Origin: Bacillus sp. ISL-18
GTDB taxonomy: Bacteria > Bacillota > Bacilli > Bacillales > Cytobacillaceae
Direction: 5' to 3'
Length of the DNA stretch: 64,000 nt
NCBI RefSeq assembly: GCF_018613415.1
Contig: NZ_JAGGQG010000026.1
Coordinates: 22,451-86,450, forward strand
Below are positions 43,223 through 51,890 of this stretch, one piece after another (the first letter of the stretch is position 1; every line of letters starts with the position of its first letter). Made by a program: the position numbers and the translations under genes. Below the pieces are notes generated by a model, which saw only the letters and a program-made list of their open reading frames with translations, had not been told where the DNA came from and searched no databases.

Positions 43223-45307
43223 TCAATTTACGGTGTAGATTTGTTTCGTAAAATTCTCGACCAACTCCATTGAAATTGGTTTACTAAAATAGTAACCTTG
43301 CATTTTATGACAGCCAATGCTGCATAAGTAATCGTATTGCTCGAGCTCCTCCACCCCTTCTGCCACCACATTCATCCCGAGGTTTTTCCCCATTGCCACC
43401 AAGGAACGGCAAACCGCTTTTTGGCCGGAATTATCGTTCAGGTCTTGGATAAAGGATTTATCAATCTTAATCGTATTAAACGGGTACTGAACCAAGTAAC
43501 TAATCGAAGAATAGCCGATCCCGAAATCATCCAAAATGATATCAACCCCAAATCCCTGTAACTCTCTCATCGTCTTCAAGGTTTTCTCAACGTGCGTCAT
43601 CGCGGTCCGTTCCGTTATTTCTATTTTTAAAAAGTCCGCTGGTAACTTGTACTGTTTTAACGCACGCTTAATGGTTTCAATGAAATTATCTTGATGAATT
43701 TGCCGGGCCGGAACATTAATCGAAATATAAAATGGGGCTAAGCCTTGGTCCATCCAGCGGCGCCGTTGGCTACAGGCGGTATATAAAACCCAATTACTTA
43801 GTTTTATGATAAGGTCCGATTCCTCGGCGATTTGAATAAATTCCCCTGGAGAAATACTACCTAATATCGGATGTTCCCAGCGAAGAAGTGCCTCCAGACC
43901 AATAATCTCGTTCGTATGGACATCCATAATCGGCTGGTATTCCAAATACAACTCTTGGTGTTCGATTGCCTGGTGAAGATATTGCTCGATCAGCATTTTT
44001 CTAGACAGGCTTTTGGACATGCCCGTTTGATATTGCTGAATTCCTGTTTTATTTTCCTTTGCCAGATACAGAGCATGATCGGCCCGCATCATGAGCACGT
44101 CCGCTTCCTGGCCGTGGTCAGGAAAAATACTTGTCCCAATACTGACACTAAGTCGATACTCATGGTCCAGGATCTTAATGGGCTGAGCCATGACGGAGCT
44201 GATTCGCGCAGCCATTTCATCTATTGCCTGGCTATTGGGCAGATTTTTTAATAAAATCACAAACTCGTCCCCGCCTTGACGTGAGAGAATATCGTCTGTT
44301 CGTAGATTTTCCTTTAACCTTCCGGCCATCCTTTGAATAATTTTATCCCCCATTTTGTGTCCTAACGAATCATTGATGTCTTTAAAGCGGTCCAAATCAA
44401 TAAATAAAATGCCGACAAAGTGATGCTTTTCAGTTGCCTCAATCAAAGCTTTTTGCAGCTCCAAATCCATTTTTCTGCGGTTCGGGAGCCCTGTTAGGGT
44501 ATCGTGAAAAGCTATATACTCCAGCTCTTCTTCGGTCTTTTTTCGATGGTCGATATCCACAACGACTCGATCGTAACGGATAAGGCTATTTGTCTGTTCA
44601 TCATATACGGGGGTGATATAATCTAAAATCCATTTATAATCCCCATACTGCGTACGGATCCTGTATTCTAGTTTGGCAGAACGGCCATTTTCGATGGAAC
44701 GCAGCTGTTGCATGACTTGATCTTTATCACTTGAATGGAGGATCTCCTCCCACAAGCAGGTATTTTCAGTAAATTCCTGCTTGGAATAACCTAAAATAGG
44801 TTGGCAAGCTGAGGAAATCGCCACGGTTTTCATCGTTCTAGCGTCGACTGACCATAAACAGATGTTCAGTTCACTAAGGATTTTTTCCCACTGGGTGGTG
44901 TTAGGTGTTGCCGAGCTATGTTCCATTTTTTCAGGTTGTTCGAACATAAAGCCCAGAATTCCTTGTATCTCCCCTTCAATTTCGAGTGGAATGGACAGGA
45001 TTTGGACAGGGATACAGGCGCCATTTTGGTGCCGAATCGAAAGTTCCAGTCTCACTTGTTCGCCTGAAAGAACACTTTTAAGGTGATGAATGGCTTGATC
45101 AATGTGTTCATCCTTTAGTTGGGAGATGAAGTTCCGTTTAAACTCTGTTGCTCTTGGATACCCGATGAGCCGTATAGCAGCATCATTTGAAAGGACAATG
45201 GTGCCTTCTAGATCGAGAATGTAACAGGGAATTGGCAGGTTTAACAGAATGGACTTAAAGGATTGGATAAAAGTCTTTAAATCGGAGTGCTTGCCTTGAT
45301 TTCTCAT
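43223..45307 (-). CDS. PAS-PAS-GGDEF-EAL c-di-GMP enzyme
   Basis: 694 aa, no membrane segment. Two PAS domains (~10-125 and ~140-255), GGDEF (345-349) with the RTDD inhibitory I-site at 336-339, and EAL (EALLRW 472-477, SINVPARQ, IEITER, LDDFGIGYSS, AEGVEE). Both activities seem possible; the I-site suggests feedback control absent from the 24.8-kb homologue. Probably redox or ligand sensing through PAS. Confidence 0.9.
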   Translation of the reverse strand: MRNQGKHSDLKTFIQSFKSILLNLPIPCYILDLEGTIVLSNDAAIRLIGYPRATEFKRNFISQLKDEHIDQAIHHLKSVLSGEQVRLELSIRHQNGACIPVQILSIPLEIEGEIQGILGFMFEQPEKMEHSSATPNTTQWEKILSELNICLWSVDARTMKTVAISSACQPILGYSKQEFTENTCLWEEILHSSDKDQVMQQLRSIENGRSAKLEYRIRTQYGDYKWILDYITPVYDEQTNSLIRYDRVVVDIDHRKKTEEELEYIAFHDTLTGLPNRRKMDLELQKALIEATEKHHFVGILFIDLDRFKDINDSLGHKMGDKIIQRMAGRLKENLRTDDILSRQGGDEFVILLKNLPNSQAIDEMAARISSVMAQPIKILDHEYRLSVSIGTSIFPDHGQEADVLMMRADHALYLAKENKTGIQQYQTGMSKSLSRKMLIEQYLHQAIEHQELYLEYQPIMDVHTNEIIGLEALLRWEHPILGSISPGEFIQIAEESDLIIKLSNWVLYTACSQRRRWMDQGLAPFYISINVPARQIHQDNFIETIKRALKQYKLPADFLKIEITERTAMTHVEKTLKTMRELQGFGVDIILDDFGIGYSSISYLVQYPFNTIKIDKSFIQDLNDNSGQKAVCRSLVAMGKNLGMNVVAEGVEELEQYDYLCSIGCHKMQGYYFSKPISMELVENFTKQIYTVN

Positions 45308-45471
45308 AGAGGGCTCCCTTCAGCGGAATGTGGAAATACATCTTTATCATAGCGAATGATTTACATTTTTACTGTTTGAAATGTCACTTCTAGGGAGTTT
45401 TTTTGATAAAAAATATGGTATTGGATTTGACTTGGTGTTGTTTAACTGCTTCATTTGTTCATTAGGCGAGC

Positions 45472-45636
45472 TCTATTGGACGGTACCCGGCCGTCTGCTA
45501 GATTATCTGTCCAATAGACGGATTCTATTGGACAGAGTCCGGCCCTACTTCATTATTTGTCCAATAGAAGGACTCTATTAGACAAAAACAGGCGGTCTGC
45601 TAGATAATTTGTCCATTAGACCGACTCTATTGGACA
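45472..45636. repeat. Array of TGTCCAATAGA hairpins, ~51-bp period
   Basis: Three hairpin units start at 45508, 45558 and 45610; each is TGTCCAATAGA, 5 bases, TCTATTGGACA (one mismatch in units 2 and 3). A half unit TCTATTGGAC precedes at 45472 and a lone TCCAATAGA follows at 45678. The linkers share GTCTGCTAGATAAT. No gene is seen in 45308-45740. Confidence 0.82.
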
Positions 45637-45740
45637 AAAATCCTCAGGTAACTAATCATACTGTCAAATAGCCACTTTCCAATAGACTAAATATTCAAGT
45701 CCCCCTCGGAAAGTCCATTAGCAATGCTTCAGCCCCCTCC

Positions 45741-46190
45741 TTAGCGGACAAACGTAATAAAATCCACATTAACCGGTTCGAATCCATCCTCTCGCAGCAG
45801 CCGGTTAATCTGGCCTCGATGGTACTGACCGTGAAGCGCTACATGCGTAAGGATATCCCCCACTGAAGTCGAAAACTCCTGCCCGGTACTATTTTTATAA
45901 ACGATTACATCCTCCATGGTTGTCTCTGACAAACCGCCAAGAAGTCCTGAAAAGCGTTGTTGATTTTTCAAAACCAGGTTTAAACACTCCTCGATCGTCA
46001 GCTCTGTCCAAATTGCTTGAGGATTGCTGTCTAAGCCTTGAAGACGATTGAACCATACCTCTTCCGCAAGCAGGAGATGAGAAAATAATCGTTTAGTCTG
46101 GTGGTTCCGGTCCCCTTTCGCATTCAGCGCCTCAACAATCCGAAGATTAGCCCAATCCAAATGCTGAAACATTTTCATAATGATGTTCAT
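45741..46190 (-). CDS. DinB/YfiT-like metalloprotein
   Basis: 149 aa DinB four-helix bundle. Metal-ligand histidines: HLDW-start region, FSHLLLAEEVWF (His ~38) and the pair in THVALHGQYHRGQ. The family contains thiol transferases (bacillithiol-dependent) and damage-inducible proteins. GGAGGGGGCGG precedes ATG 46190. Single gene next to the hairpin array. Confidence 0.8.
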   Translation of the reverse strand: MNIIMKMFQHLDWANLRIVEALNAKGDRNHQTKRLFSHLLLAEEVWFNRLQGLDSNPQAIWTELTIEECLNLVLKNQQRFSGLLGGLSETTMEDVIVYKNSTGQEFSTSVGDILTHVALHGQYHRGQINRLLREDGFEPVNVDFITFVR

Positions 46191-46544
46191 TTTACCGCCC
46201 CCTCCACTAATGCACCTTCCATTTTTGTTACCATCAAAATCACCTCGCCTCTATCTTACAACATTGTTAAAATCTGGTATAGTTCTGCAAATTTTCTGCT
46301 TCTGCGACACCTAAAATTATTTTTTTAAAAAAGTAATCTTGAACGTAAAATCATCGCAAATTCGGCTGAATTTGCTTAAATCGCCTCCAAATTTTTCATT
46401 TAAACTGCAAAAACATTCGATCAAACCCCTATTGCCCTTCAAATTGGAAATTGTGGGATTCGCTGTAAATCTCATTTCTCGGTATGGTAAAGCTACCTAG
46501 GAATTTGATTGGAACGCGCGCGGGTCCTCGAGAGGTTTTTCGTA

Positions 46545-47033
46545 GTGGATAGCTTTGAGGAGTTAGTAGAACAATATACGCCTATGATTCATCGAATCTT
46601 GCACTCTCTTTCGATTTACCGTAACAAAGATGAATTCCATCAGACTGCGTTAATTGCACTCTGGGAAGCACAAATAGGATTTGACCCCCAAAAGGGAAGC
46701 TTCACGAATTATGCTTATAGCTATATCAAAGGGAAGTTATTACTTGAGCTGACAAAACGCAGTCAGTATGAGGCCGGAAACGTCTATCCGAACGAGGAAT
46801 ATTGGGAAGTAGCTGAAGGAGATTATTCGGATAGACCGCTGGAGCTGGAGCAGTTGTTATCTTATTGTGAAGGTTTATCGAAAAAGGAAACCAAATGGGT
46901 TGTGGCTGCCTTTGCAGAGGATTTGTCTGTAAAGGAAGTGGCAGCACGTGAGAAGGTTTCAGTTTCTGCTGTGAAACAGTGGAAGTTGAGTGCCCTTAAG
47001 AAACTGCGGGCAAGTCTTGCGTTACTAAAATAG
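46545..47033 (+). CDS. Sigma-70 family factor, YvrI/SigO-like
   Basis: 162 aa from GTG 46545 (AGAGG nine bases upstream; the earlier TTG 46509 is less likely). Region 2 (VEQYTPMIHRILHSL ... DEFHQTALIALWEA) and region 4 (CEGLSKKETKWVVAAFAEDLSVKEVAAREKVSVSAVKQWKLSALKKLR) are present, with no region 3. Downstream lie DUF1659, DUF2922 and YvrJ genes; YvrJ sits next to a sigma factor in B. subtilis too. No anti-sigma seen. Confidence 0.78.
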   Translation: MDSFEELVEQYTPMIHRILHSLSIYRNKDEFHQTALIALWEAQIGFDPQKGSFTNYAYSYIKGKLLLELTKRSQYEAGNVYPNEEYWEVAEGDYSDRPLELEQLLSYCEGLSKKETKWVVAAFAEDLSVKEVAAREKVSVSAVKQWKLSALKKLRASLALLK

Positions 47034-47044
47034 ACCCTATTTTA

Positions 47045-47078
47045 AAAAGAAACAGAGGCCATTTCGCCTCTGTCTCTT
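47045..47078. terminator. Terminator between sigma and C39-protein genes
   Basis: CAGAGGC/GCCTCTG stem with A and T runs. Confidence 0.8.
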
Positions 47079-47083
47079 TCGTT

Positions 47084-48730
47084 TTAGTTAGAGATCGTGA
47101 CAACTCTTCCTGGAAACGTCTTGACCTTGCCGTTTTTTCCCGTTTCCCTTATGGTAATCGTATGTTTGCCGTTACTAAATCCTAACGTGTTCAGCACAAA
47201 ATGGTAGCCGGCATTCCCATTATTAAACTCAGGATACGCCTTTAGCACATCGGGTCTGGCATCTCTGTATGCCGCCTGGCCGACGACCCTTCCGTCCACA
47301 AGAACATCAATGGTCGAGACGGTGCTTTCGTCTAAAAACCAGCCTGATATTGTTTTGCTTCCGCTGATTGTAGTATTGGCAGCCGGCTGATCGAGATATC
47401 CTCTAACATTCGAAATCGTGAAGGTTTTTGTCGGCAGTATGGAAACCAATCTGTTTCTTCCTGTTTCCCTAACTGTAATCGAATGGACTCCATCCGCTAA
47501 TTTTGTTGTATCTAGAGGATAATGATAACCAGCATTGGCATTGTTGTAGGCAGGATAGGCCTTTTTCACATCTGCTCTTACATCGCCATAAGAGGCTAGA
47601 CCAACCACTTTTCCGTCTACCAATACTTCAATCTTGGCAACATGACTTTGGTCCAAATACCAGCCTTTTACGTTATATTGTCCCTTCGCTATTTCATTTG
47701 TTACCGGAGTTTCTAAAGCTCCTTTTGCATTTGAAACCGTGACAACCCTTCCAGGCAATGTACTAGTCCATCCATTTTTGCCTGTTTCCTTAATCGTAAT
47801 CGTATGTGTTCCATTACTCAATTTCTTTGTGTCCAAACCATAATGGAAACCAGCATTCCCATTGTTATAGTCAGGATAAGCCTTTTTCACATCCGCTCTT
47901 ACATCACCATAGGAGGCTTGGCCGACCACTTTCCCATCAACCAGCACTTCAATTTTTGAAACATTACTCTCATCTAAGAACCAGCCTGATAGATTGTAAG
48001 TTTCATTGATGGATATACCTGCCCCTGGTTTATCAAGGTATCCTCTTGATGATCCGTATGTAATCGCCTGTCTGCCAAATTGCTCCCAGCCTCTAAGGAA
48101 GGAGGTTCGGGATATCTTGCGGTTTTTAATATTCGCAAGTGGATCATTAAAATAGACATAGTTTGAATCATAACCGGTAAGCAGAACACTATGCTCATGA
48201 AAGGTCATTCGAATCGGCCCGGTTGGTGTTTGGATGGTTTTCCATTGACTGCTCGGTACCGTGTTGAAGGTACTAGTGGAAATCACCCAGACCGGTTTGC
48301 CTTTGCTCAATTGTTTTAAAATCACATCGAATGGTTGTCCGGTAAGATCAATTGCATTAGTATACCGATTGGCTAATTGATAAATGGGGCCATGATAGAC
48401 AGAATAACCAATCCTTCGCCCGGTAATGTCCCCAACGAAGCCGGTATTCGGATTTCCCCAGTAAATCGTACTTCCAGACACTCGGTAAGGTGTCGGGTCC
48501 TTTTTCACTTGATTGGCTAACCCCATTTTGGTTACATTAATTCCTTTGTACCGAAGCAGCATGGTTAAGCTCGTTACCTCGCAGCCATTCTTCAATTCAG
48601 GTAATTGCGAGATAAGCGGTACGTTCAGCGTTGTCTGGGCATAGGAGGCAGAGGGTAACAGAAAACTGGCAGCACTGATGACCCCAAAAGCAATCGCTGA
48701 TGAAAGGAATTTAAATTTCAAACGATTCAA
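47084..48730 (-). CDS. Secreted C39-type peptidase-like protein with three repeats (YvpB-like)
   Basis: 548 aa. Signal peptide to ~31. Papain-like C39 domain with Cys50 in NGCEVTSL, His180 in HEHSVLLTG and FNDP at 194-197. Then three ~106-residue beta-type repeats from 229 to the end (SGWFLDES, VLVDGKVVG, DVRADVKKAYP, GNAGFHY, TIKETGKNG); repeats 1 and 2 share long identical stretches. The repeats probably bind wall or carbohydrate. Autoprocessing or wall turnover are possible roles. Confidence 0.82.
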   Translation of the reverse strand: MNRLKFKFLSSAIAFGVISAASFLLPSASYAQTTLNVPLISQLPELKNGCEVTSLTMLLRYKGINVTKMGLANQVKKDPTPYRVSGSTIYWGNPNTGFVGDITGRRIGYSVYHGPIYQLANRYTNAIDLTGQPFDVILKQLSKGKPVWVISTSTFNTVPSSQWKTIQTPTGPIRMTFHEHSVLLTGYDSNYVYFNDPLANIKNRKISRTSFLRGWEQFGRQAITYGSSRGYLDKPGAGISINETYNLSGWFLDESNVSKIEVLVDGKVVGQASYGDVRADVKKAYPDYNNGNAGFHYGLDTKKLSNGTHTITIKETGKNGWTSTLPGRVVTVSNAKGALETPVTNEIAKGQYNVKGWYLDQSHVAKIEVLVDGKVVGLASYGDVRADVKKAYPAYNNANAGYHYPLDTTKLADGVHSITVRETGRNRLVSILPTKTFTISNVRGYLDQPAANTTISGSKTISGWFLDESTVSTIDVLVDGRVVGQAAYRDARPDVLKAYPEFNNGNAGYHFVLNTLGFSNGKHTITIRETGKNGKVKTFPGRVVTISN

Positions 48731-48985
48731 TTGACCAACTCCTTATCTTTCTCTTTGTCAATTAAGTAAACAATTGGATTATTAACTTTCCTTTAACCAG
48801 ATTACCAAATATGGAAGGATATTCTACTATTCTAGCAAGAATTTCATGGTAAATATAGACCTTAATGACTACAAAGCAGCTTTAGATGCGGAAGTGAGGG
48901 GGGCAAACGATCTAAACTATTTTTATCCCAGCCTGTCCTTTTAGCCTCTAAATCTATATATATAAGACGAAAGGAGGTGATACAC

Positions 48986-49204
48986 ATGGCAGAAGCATTA
49001 CTAGAAGGAACAAAACTACGCTTGGTTTTTGATGGAGGCATTGATAATGAAGGAAACCCTATCCTCAAATCAAGAACCTTCAGCAACGTCAAAAAGGAGT
49101 CAACCGTCGACCAGCTACATCAAGCAGCACAAGCCATCTCAGCACTGTGCAACGACTCACTAAACAGTGTAGAACGCACTGACACCTTCGAAATCCTAGG
49201 CTAA
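48986..49204 (+). CDS. DUF1659 family protein
   Basis: 72 aa. Pattern MAEALLEGTKLRLVFDGG, then NVKKESTVDQLHQAAQAISALCND, typical of DUF1659. Start ATG 48986 has GGAGGTG six bases upstream. Always found near DUF2922 and YvrJ-like genes in bacilli; role unknown. Confidence 0.82.
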   Translation: MAEALLEGTKLRLVFDGGIDNEGNPILKSRTFSNVKKESTVDQLHQAAQAISALCNDSLNSVERTDTFEILG

Positions 49205-49271
49205 TCCTTCGGTTCGGAGTAACTTGAAGACAGAATGAAGTGTCCACCTGGCAGAGACAGTATCCATGTTT

Positions 49272-49284
49272 GGTGCCTGTCACC
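49272..49284. repeat. REP-like hairpin, copy 8, with degenerate tail
   Basis: GGTGCCTGTCACC followed by TAATGACAC, TTGCACC and AATGACACC motifs (49290-49340), between DUF1659 and DUF2922. Confidence 0.75.
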
Positions 49285-49376
49285 ATTTTCACTAATGACA
49301 CTAATTGCACCAATGACACCAAAGATACTGTGAACACCATTAATAACTCTTGTACGAGGAAAAGGAGGTGATTAGG

Positions 49377-49595
49377 ATGGCAAAGACGTTGGAATTGCAG
49401 TTTGGAACGGAGTATGGTAAGACTGCCCGCATCTCGGTTGATAATCCAAAGGAACCGATTGATGAGGAAGTGGTCAAGTTATCGATGGCACAAATTATTG
49501 CTGCGAATGTTTTCACGACTGGAAGCGGCAAGTTAGTGGCTTCAAAAGGAGCCAGGGTGATCAACCGTGACGTAACTGATTATGAACTTGCATAA
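49377..49595 (+). CDS. DUF2922 family protein
   Basis: 72 aa. MAKTLELQFGTEYGKTARISVDNP... with ELDEEVVKLSMAQIIAANVF pattern. AAAGGAGGTGAT precedes ATG 49377. Follows DUF1659 by 170 bases; function unknown. Confidence 0.82.
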   Translation: MAKTLELQFGTEYGKTARISVDNPKEPIDEEVVKLSMAQIIAANVFTTGSGKLVASKGARVINRDVTDYELA

Positions 49596-49601
49596 TAACG
49601 G

Positions 49602-49637
49602 GAGGCCGGATTCGCTTTGAAGCCGGCCTCTTCTTTA
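49602..49637 (+). terminator. Terminator after DUF2922
   Basis: GAGGCCGG/CCGGCCTC with a 13-nt loop, then TTCTTTATTC. Confidence 0.75.
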
Positions 49638-49669
49638 TTCAACAGTCTCAGTAGAGAAAGGAGATGAAT

Positions 49670-49816
49670 GTGGTGGAACAAATCATTCCCCTCATCAGTG
49701 AAGTGGGTTTCCCGATTGTGGTGTCCCTTTATCTGTTATATCGCATTGAGTCAAAATTAGATTTAGTCGTGCAGTCGATCCAGAATCTCCCTGACCGAAT
49801 GAGGGAGCGGACATAA
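49670..49816 (+). CDS. yvrJ: YvrJ family small membrane protein
   Basis: 48 aa, starts GTG 49670 (AAAGGAG six bases upstream). One hydrophobic helix (FPIVVSLYLLYRI) and the tail ESKLDLVVQSIQNLPDRM, the YvrJ pattern. Too short for default gene finding. Context with the sigma factor and DUF genes suggests a common regulon. Confidence 0.8.
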   Translation: MVEQIIPLISEVGFPIVVSLYLLYRIESKLDLVVQSIQNLPDRMRERT

Positions 49817-49821
49817 CGTAT

Positions 49822-49863
49822 AAAAGCCACCTAGCACGAAATCAAACTTACACGGGTGGCTTT
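49822..49863 (+). terminator. Terminator of yvrJ
   Basis: AAAGCCACC/GGTGGCTTT with a 23-nt loop and T-rich tail. Confidence 0.8.
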
Positions 49864-49957
49864 CTTGTGTTTTTAAGACAGGAGTGTCTGTTTATGAAAT
49901 GAACTTATTAGACTTTTTTATCCAATTCATGCACCTTTACCCCTCAATTTTGACTAA

Positions 49958-50914
49958 TTAAATTAGGCTTTTAGCTGCTACAGCGATATCCTGAGCCGTT
50001 AATTGATATACTTCCTGCAAGTAGTCCACTTTTCCAACCTGCCCAAATCTTTCACGGACACCAATGCGCTTCATTTTGGTTGGGCACAGTTCACTCAACA
50101 CCTCAGCAACCGCACTTCCTAGTCCGCCAATCACGTTATGATTCTCGGCTGTGATGATTGCTTTTGTTTTTTGGGCATACTTAACTATTAACTCCTGATC
50201 GATTGGTTTGATGGAAAACATATCAATTACCGCGGCTTCAATGCCTTTTTCTTGCAGCAAGTCTGCGGCCTTTAATGACTCTGCCACCATAATACCACTG
50301 GCAATAATCGTCACATCACCGCCGTCCCGAAGCACCTTGCCTTTTCCTGTTTCAAAAATTTCATTTTCCTTGTAAATCTTGACTGCATTCTTACGAATCG
50401 TCCGGATATAATGAATACCATGCTCTTTTTCAATTTTACGAAGCAGATATCCTAACATAGTAGAATCACTTACTTCATAGACAACCGCATTTGGAATCAA
50501 ACGAACAAGGCCCAAGTCTTCAAAGGTCATATGGGTACCACCGTTGTGCTCAGCGGTAACACCAGCATCAGAGCCCAAGATTTTAATATTTGTTTTGGCA
50601 TAGGCACCCGAAACAAACAATTGGTCAAAAGCTCGTCGAGTAGCGAACTGTCCAAATGTATGCACATAAGGAATTTTTCCGGTAAGCGAAAGTCCCGCCG
50701 CAACTCCCAGCATATTGGCTTCCATAATCCCACAATTGATGAGTTGATTTGGGATTTGCTTGCTGATTTTACTGGTAGATATTGCGCTCATTAAATCCGC
50801 TTCTAACGCAATCACATTAGGATTTTTTTTAGCCAATTCAAGTATGGTATTGGCATACATCTGCCGCATTTCCATGTTTTCTAATTCATAGCTTTGGGAT
50901 GCTGTTTGAATCAT
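49958..50914 (-). CDS. Transketolase C-terminal subunit
   Basis: 318 aa: the pyrimidine-binding and C-terminal domains (ALEADLM, CGIMEANMLGVAAGLS, FGQFATRRAFDQL, HNGGTHMTFEDL, ERFGQVGKVDYLQE). It overlaps the N-terminal subunit by one base. A split transketolase moves two-carbon units between sugar phosphates, here likely for the PTS product. Confidence 0.92.
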   Translation of the reverse strand: MIQTASQSYELENMEMRQMYANTILELAKKNPNVIALEADLMSAISTSKISKQIPNQLINCGIMEANMLGVAAGLSLTGKIPYVHTFGQFATRRAFDQLFVSGAYAKTNIKILGSDAGVTAEHNGGTHMTFEDLGLVRLIPNAVVYEVSDSTMLGYLLRKIEKEHGIHYIRTIRKNAVKIYKENEIFETGKGKVLRDGGDVTIIASGIMVAESLKAADLLQEKGIEAAVIDMFSIKPIDQELIVKYAQKTKAIITAENHNVIGGLGSAVAEVLSELCPTKMKRIGVRERFGQVGKVDYLQEVYQLTAQDIAVAAKSLI

Positions 50915-51762
50915 TAAGACACAACCTTTCCAAGTTTGTTCTCTAATTCCTTAATAACAGCCAAGATGGCTTCCTCATCCGCTTTACTTGGACGGATATG
51001 ATGGTTATCAGCCTTTACTTCTAAATACGGAACACCTTGTGCCTTGATGGTATCCAAAATAATTGCCACCGGTTTGTTGGACTGTTCTTTCCCTTTTTCA
51101 ATAGCTTCATAGATTTGTTTCAATGAACGACCATCAACCTTCATGGTATAAAACCCAAACGCATTAAATTTCTCTTCTAAATCTAGTGGATCAATAATAT
51201 CCTTGGTTGGCCCATCTAATTGCTTTTTATTGTCATCTACGAACACAAAGAGGTGGTTTAGTTTATGATGGGCAGCAAATTGGAACGCTTCCCAGCATTC
51301 TCCTTCATTCAGTTCACCATCCCCAACAATACAATAAGTGAAGTTGTCTTTAGCAGAGAGTTTATGAGAAAGAGCTACTCCCACCGCCGCTGAAATTCCC
51401 TGCCCTAAGGAACCCGTTGTCATATCAACGCCCGGCGTTAAATGTCGGTCCGGATGTGAAGGGAGAGTGGTACCATTTTGATTAAGTGTGTACAGTCGGT
51501 CTAAAGGGAAGTACCCTTTAAGCGCCAATGCAGCATAAAGACCTGGTCCGCCATGACCTTTTGATAAAATGAAGTAATCTCGATCCTCCCATAGAGGTTC
51601 TATCGGATCCACCTTCATCACTTCACCATATAAAACAGCCAAGACTTCTACAATCGATAGACTCCCGCCATAATGTCCAAAGCCAAGATGATGCAGTTCC
51701 TTTAGCGTCATTAAACGAATTTCATCGCGATATCTTTCTACTTTTTGAAGATCGATCTCCAT
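50914..51762 (-). CDS. Transketolase N-terminal subunit (thiamine-PP binding)
   Basis: 282 aa. TPP/Mg motif GDGELNEGECWEAF ... DDNKKQLDG, plus GHYGGSLSIVEVL and SKGHGGPGLYAAL. First of the split pair; 129 bases after the PTS IIC stop, with a REP-type palindrome between. Confidence 0.92.
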   Translation of the reverse strand: MEIDLQKVERYRDEIRLMTLKELHHLGFGHYGGSLSIVEVLAVLYGEVMKVDPIEPLWEDRDYFILSKGHGGPGLYAALALKGYFPLDRLYTLNQNGTTLPSHPDRHLTPGVDMTTGSLGQGISAAVGVALSHKLSAKDNFTYCIVGDGELNEGECWEAFQFAAHHKLNHLFVFVDDNKKQLDGPTKDIIDPLDLEEKFNAFGFYTMKVDGRSLKQIYEAIEKGKEQSNKPVAIILDTIKAQGVPYLEVKADNHHIRPSKADEEAILAVIKELENKLGKVVS

Positions 51763-51786
51763 TAAAAATCCTCCCTTACTTTCTTA

Positions 51787-51799
51787 GGTGCCAGGCACC
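51787..51799. repeat. REP-like palindrome, copy 9 (GGTGCC-A-GGCACC)
   Basis: Fully palindromic variant between IIC and transketolase genes. A GCAGCTTT/GCAGCA region near 51835-51870 may end part of the transcripts. Confidence 0.6.
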
Positions 51800-51890
51800 A
51801 GCCTATTTTTGCAAAAAAAGAAAAGCAATACAGGGCTGTCAGCAGTAAAGCTGCTGCAGCACCCTGGAGTGCTTTGATTAAATTTGACCA

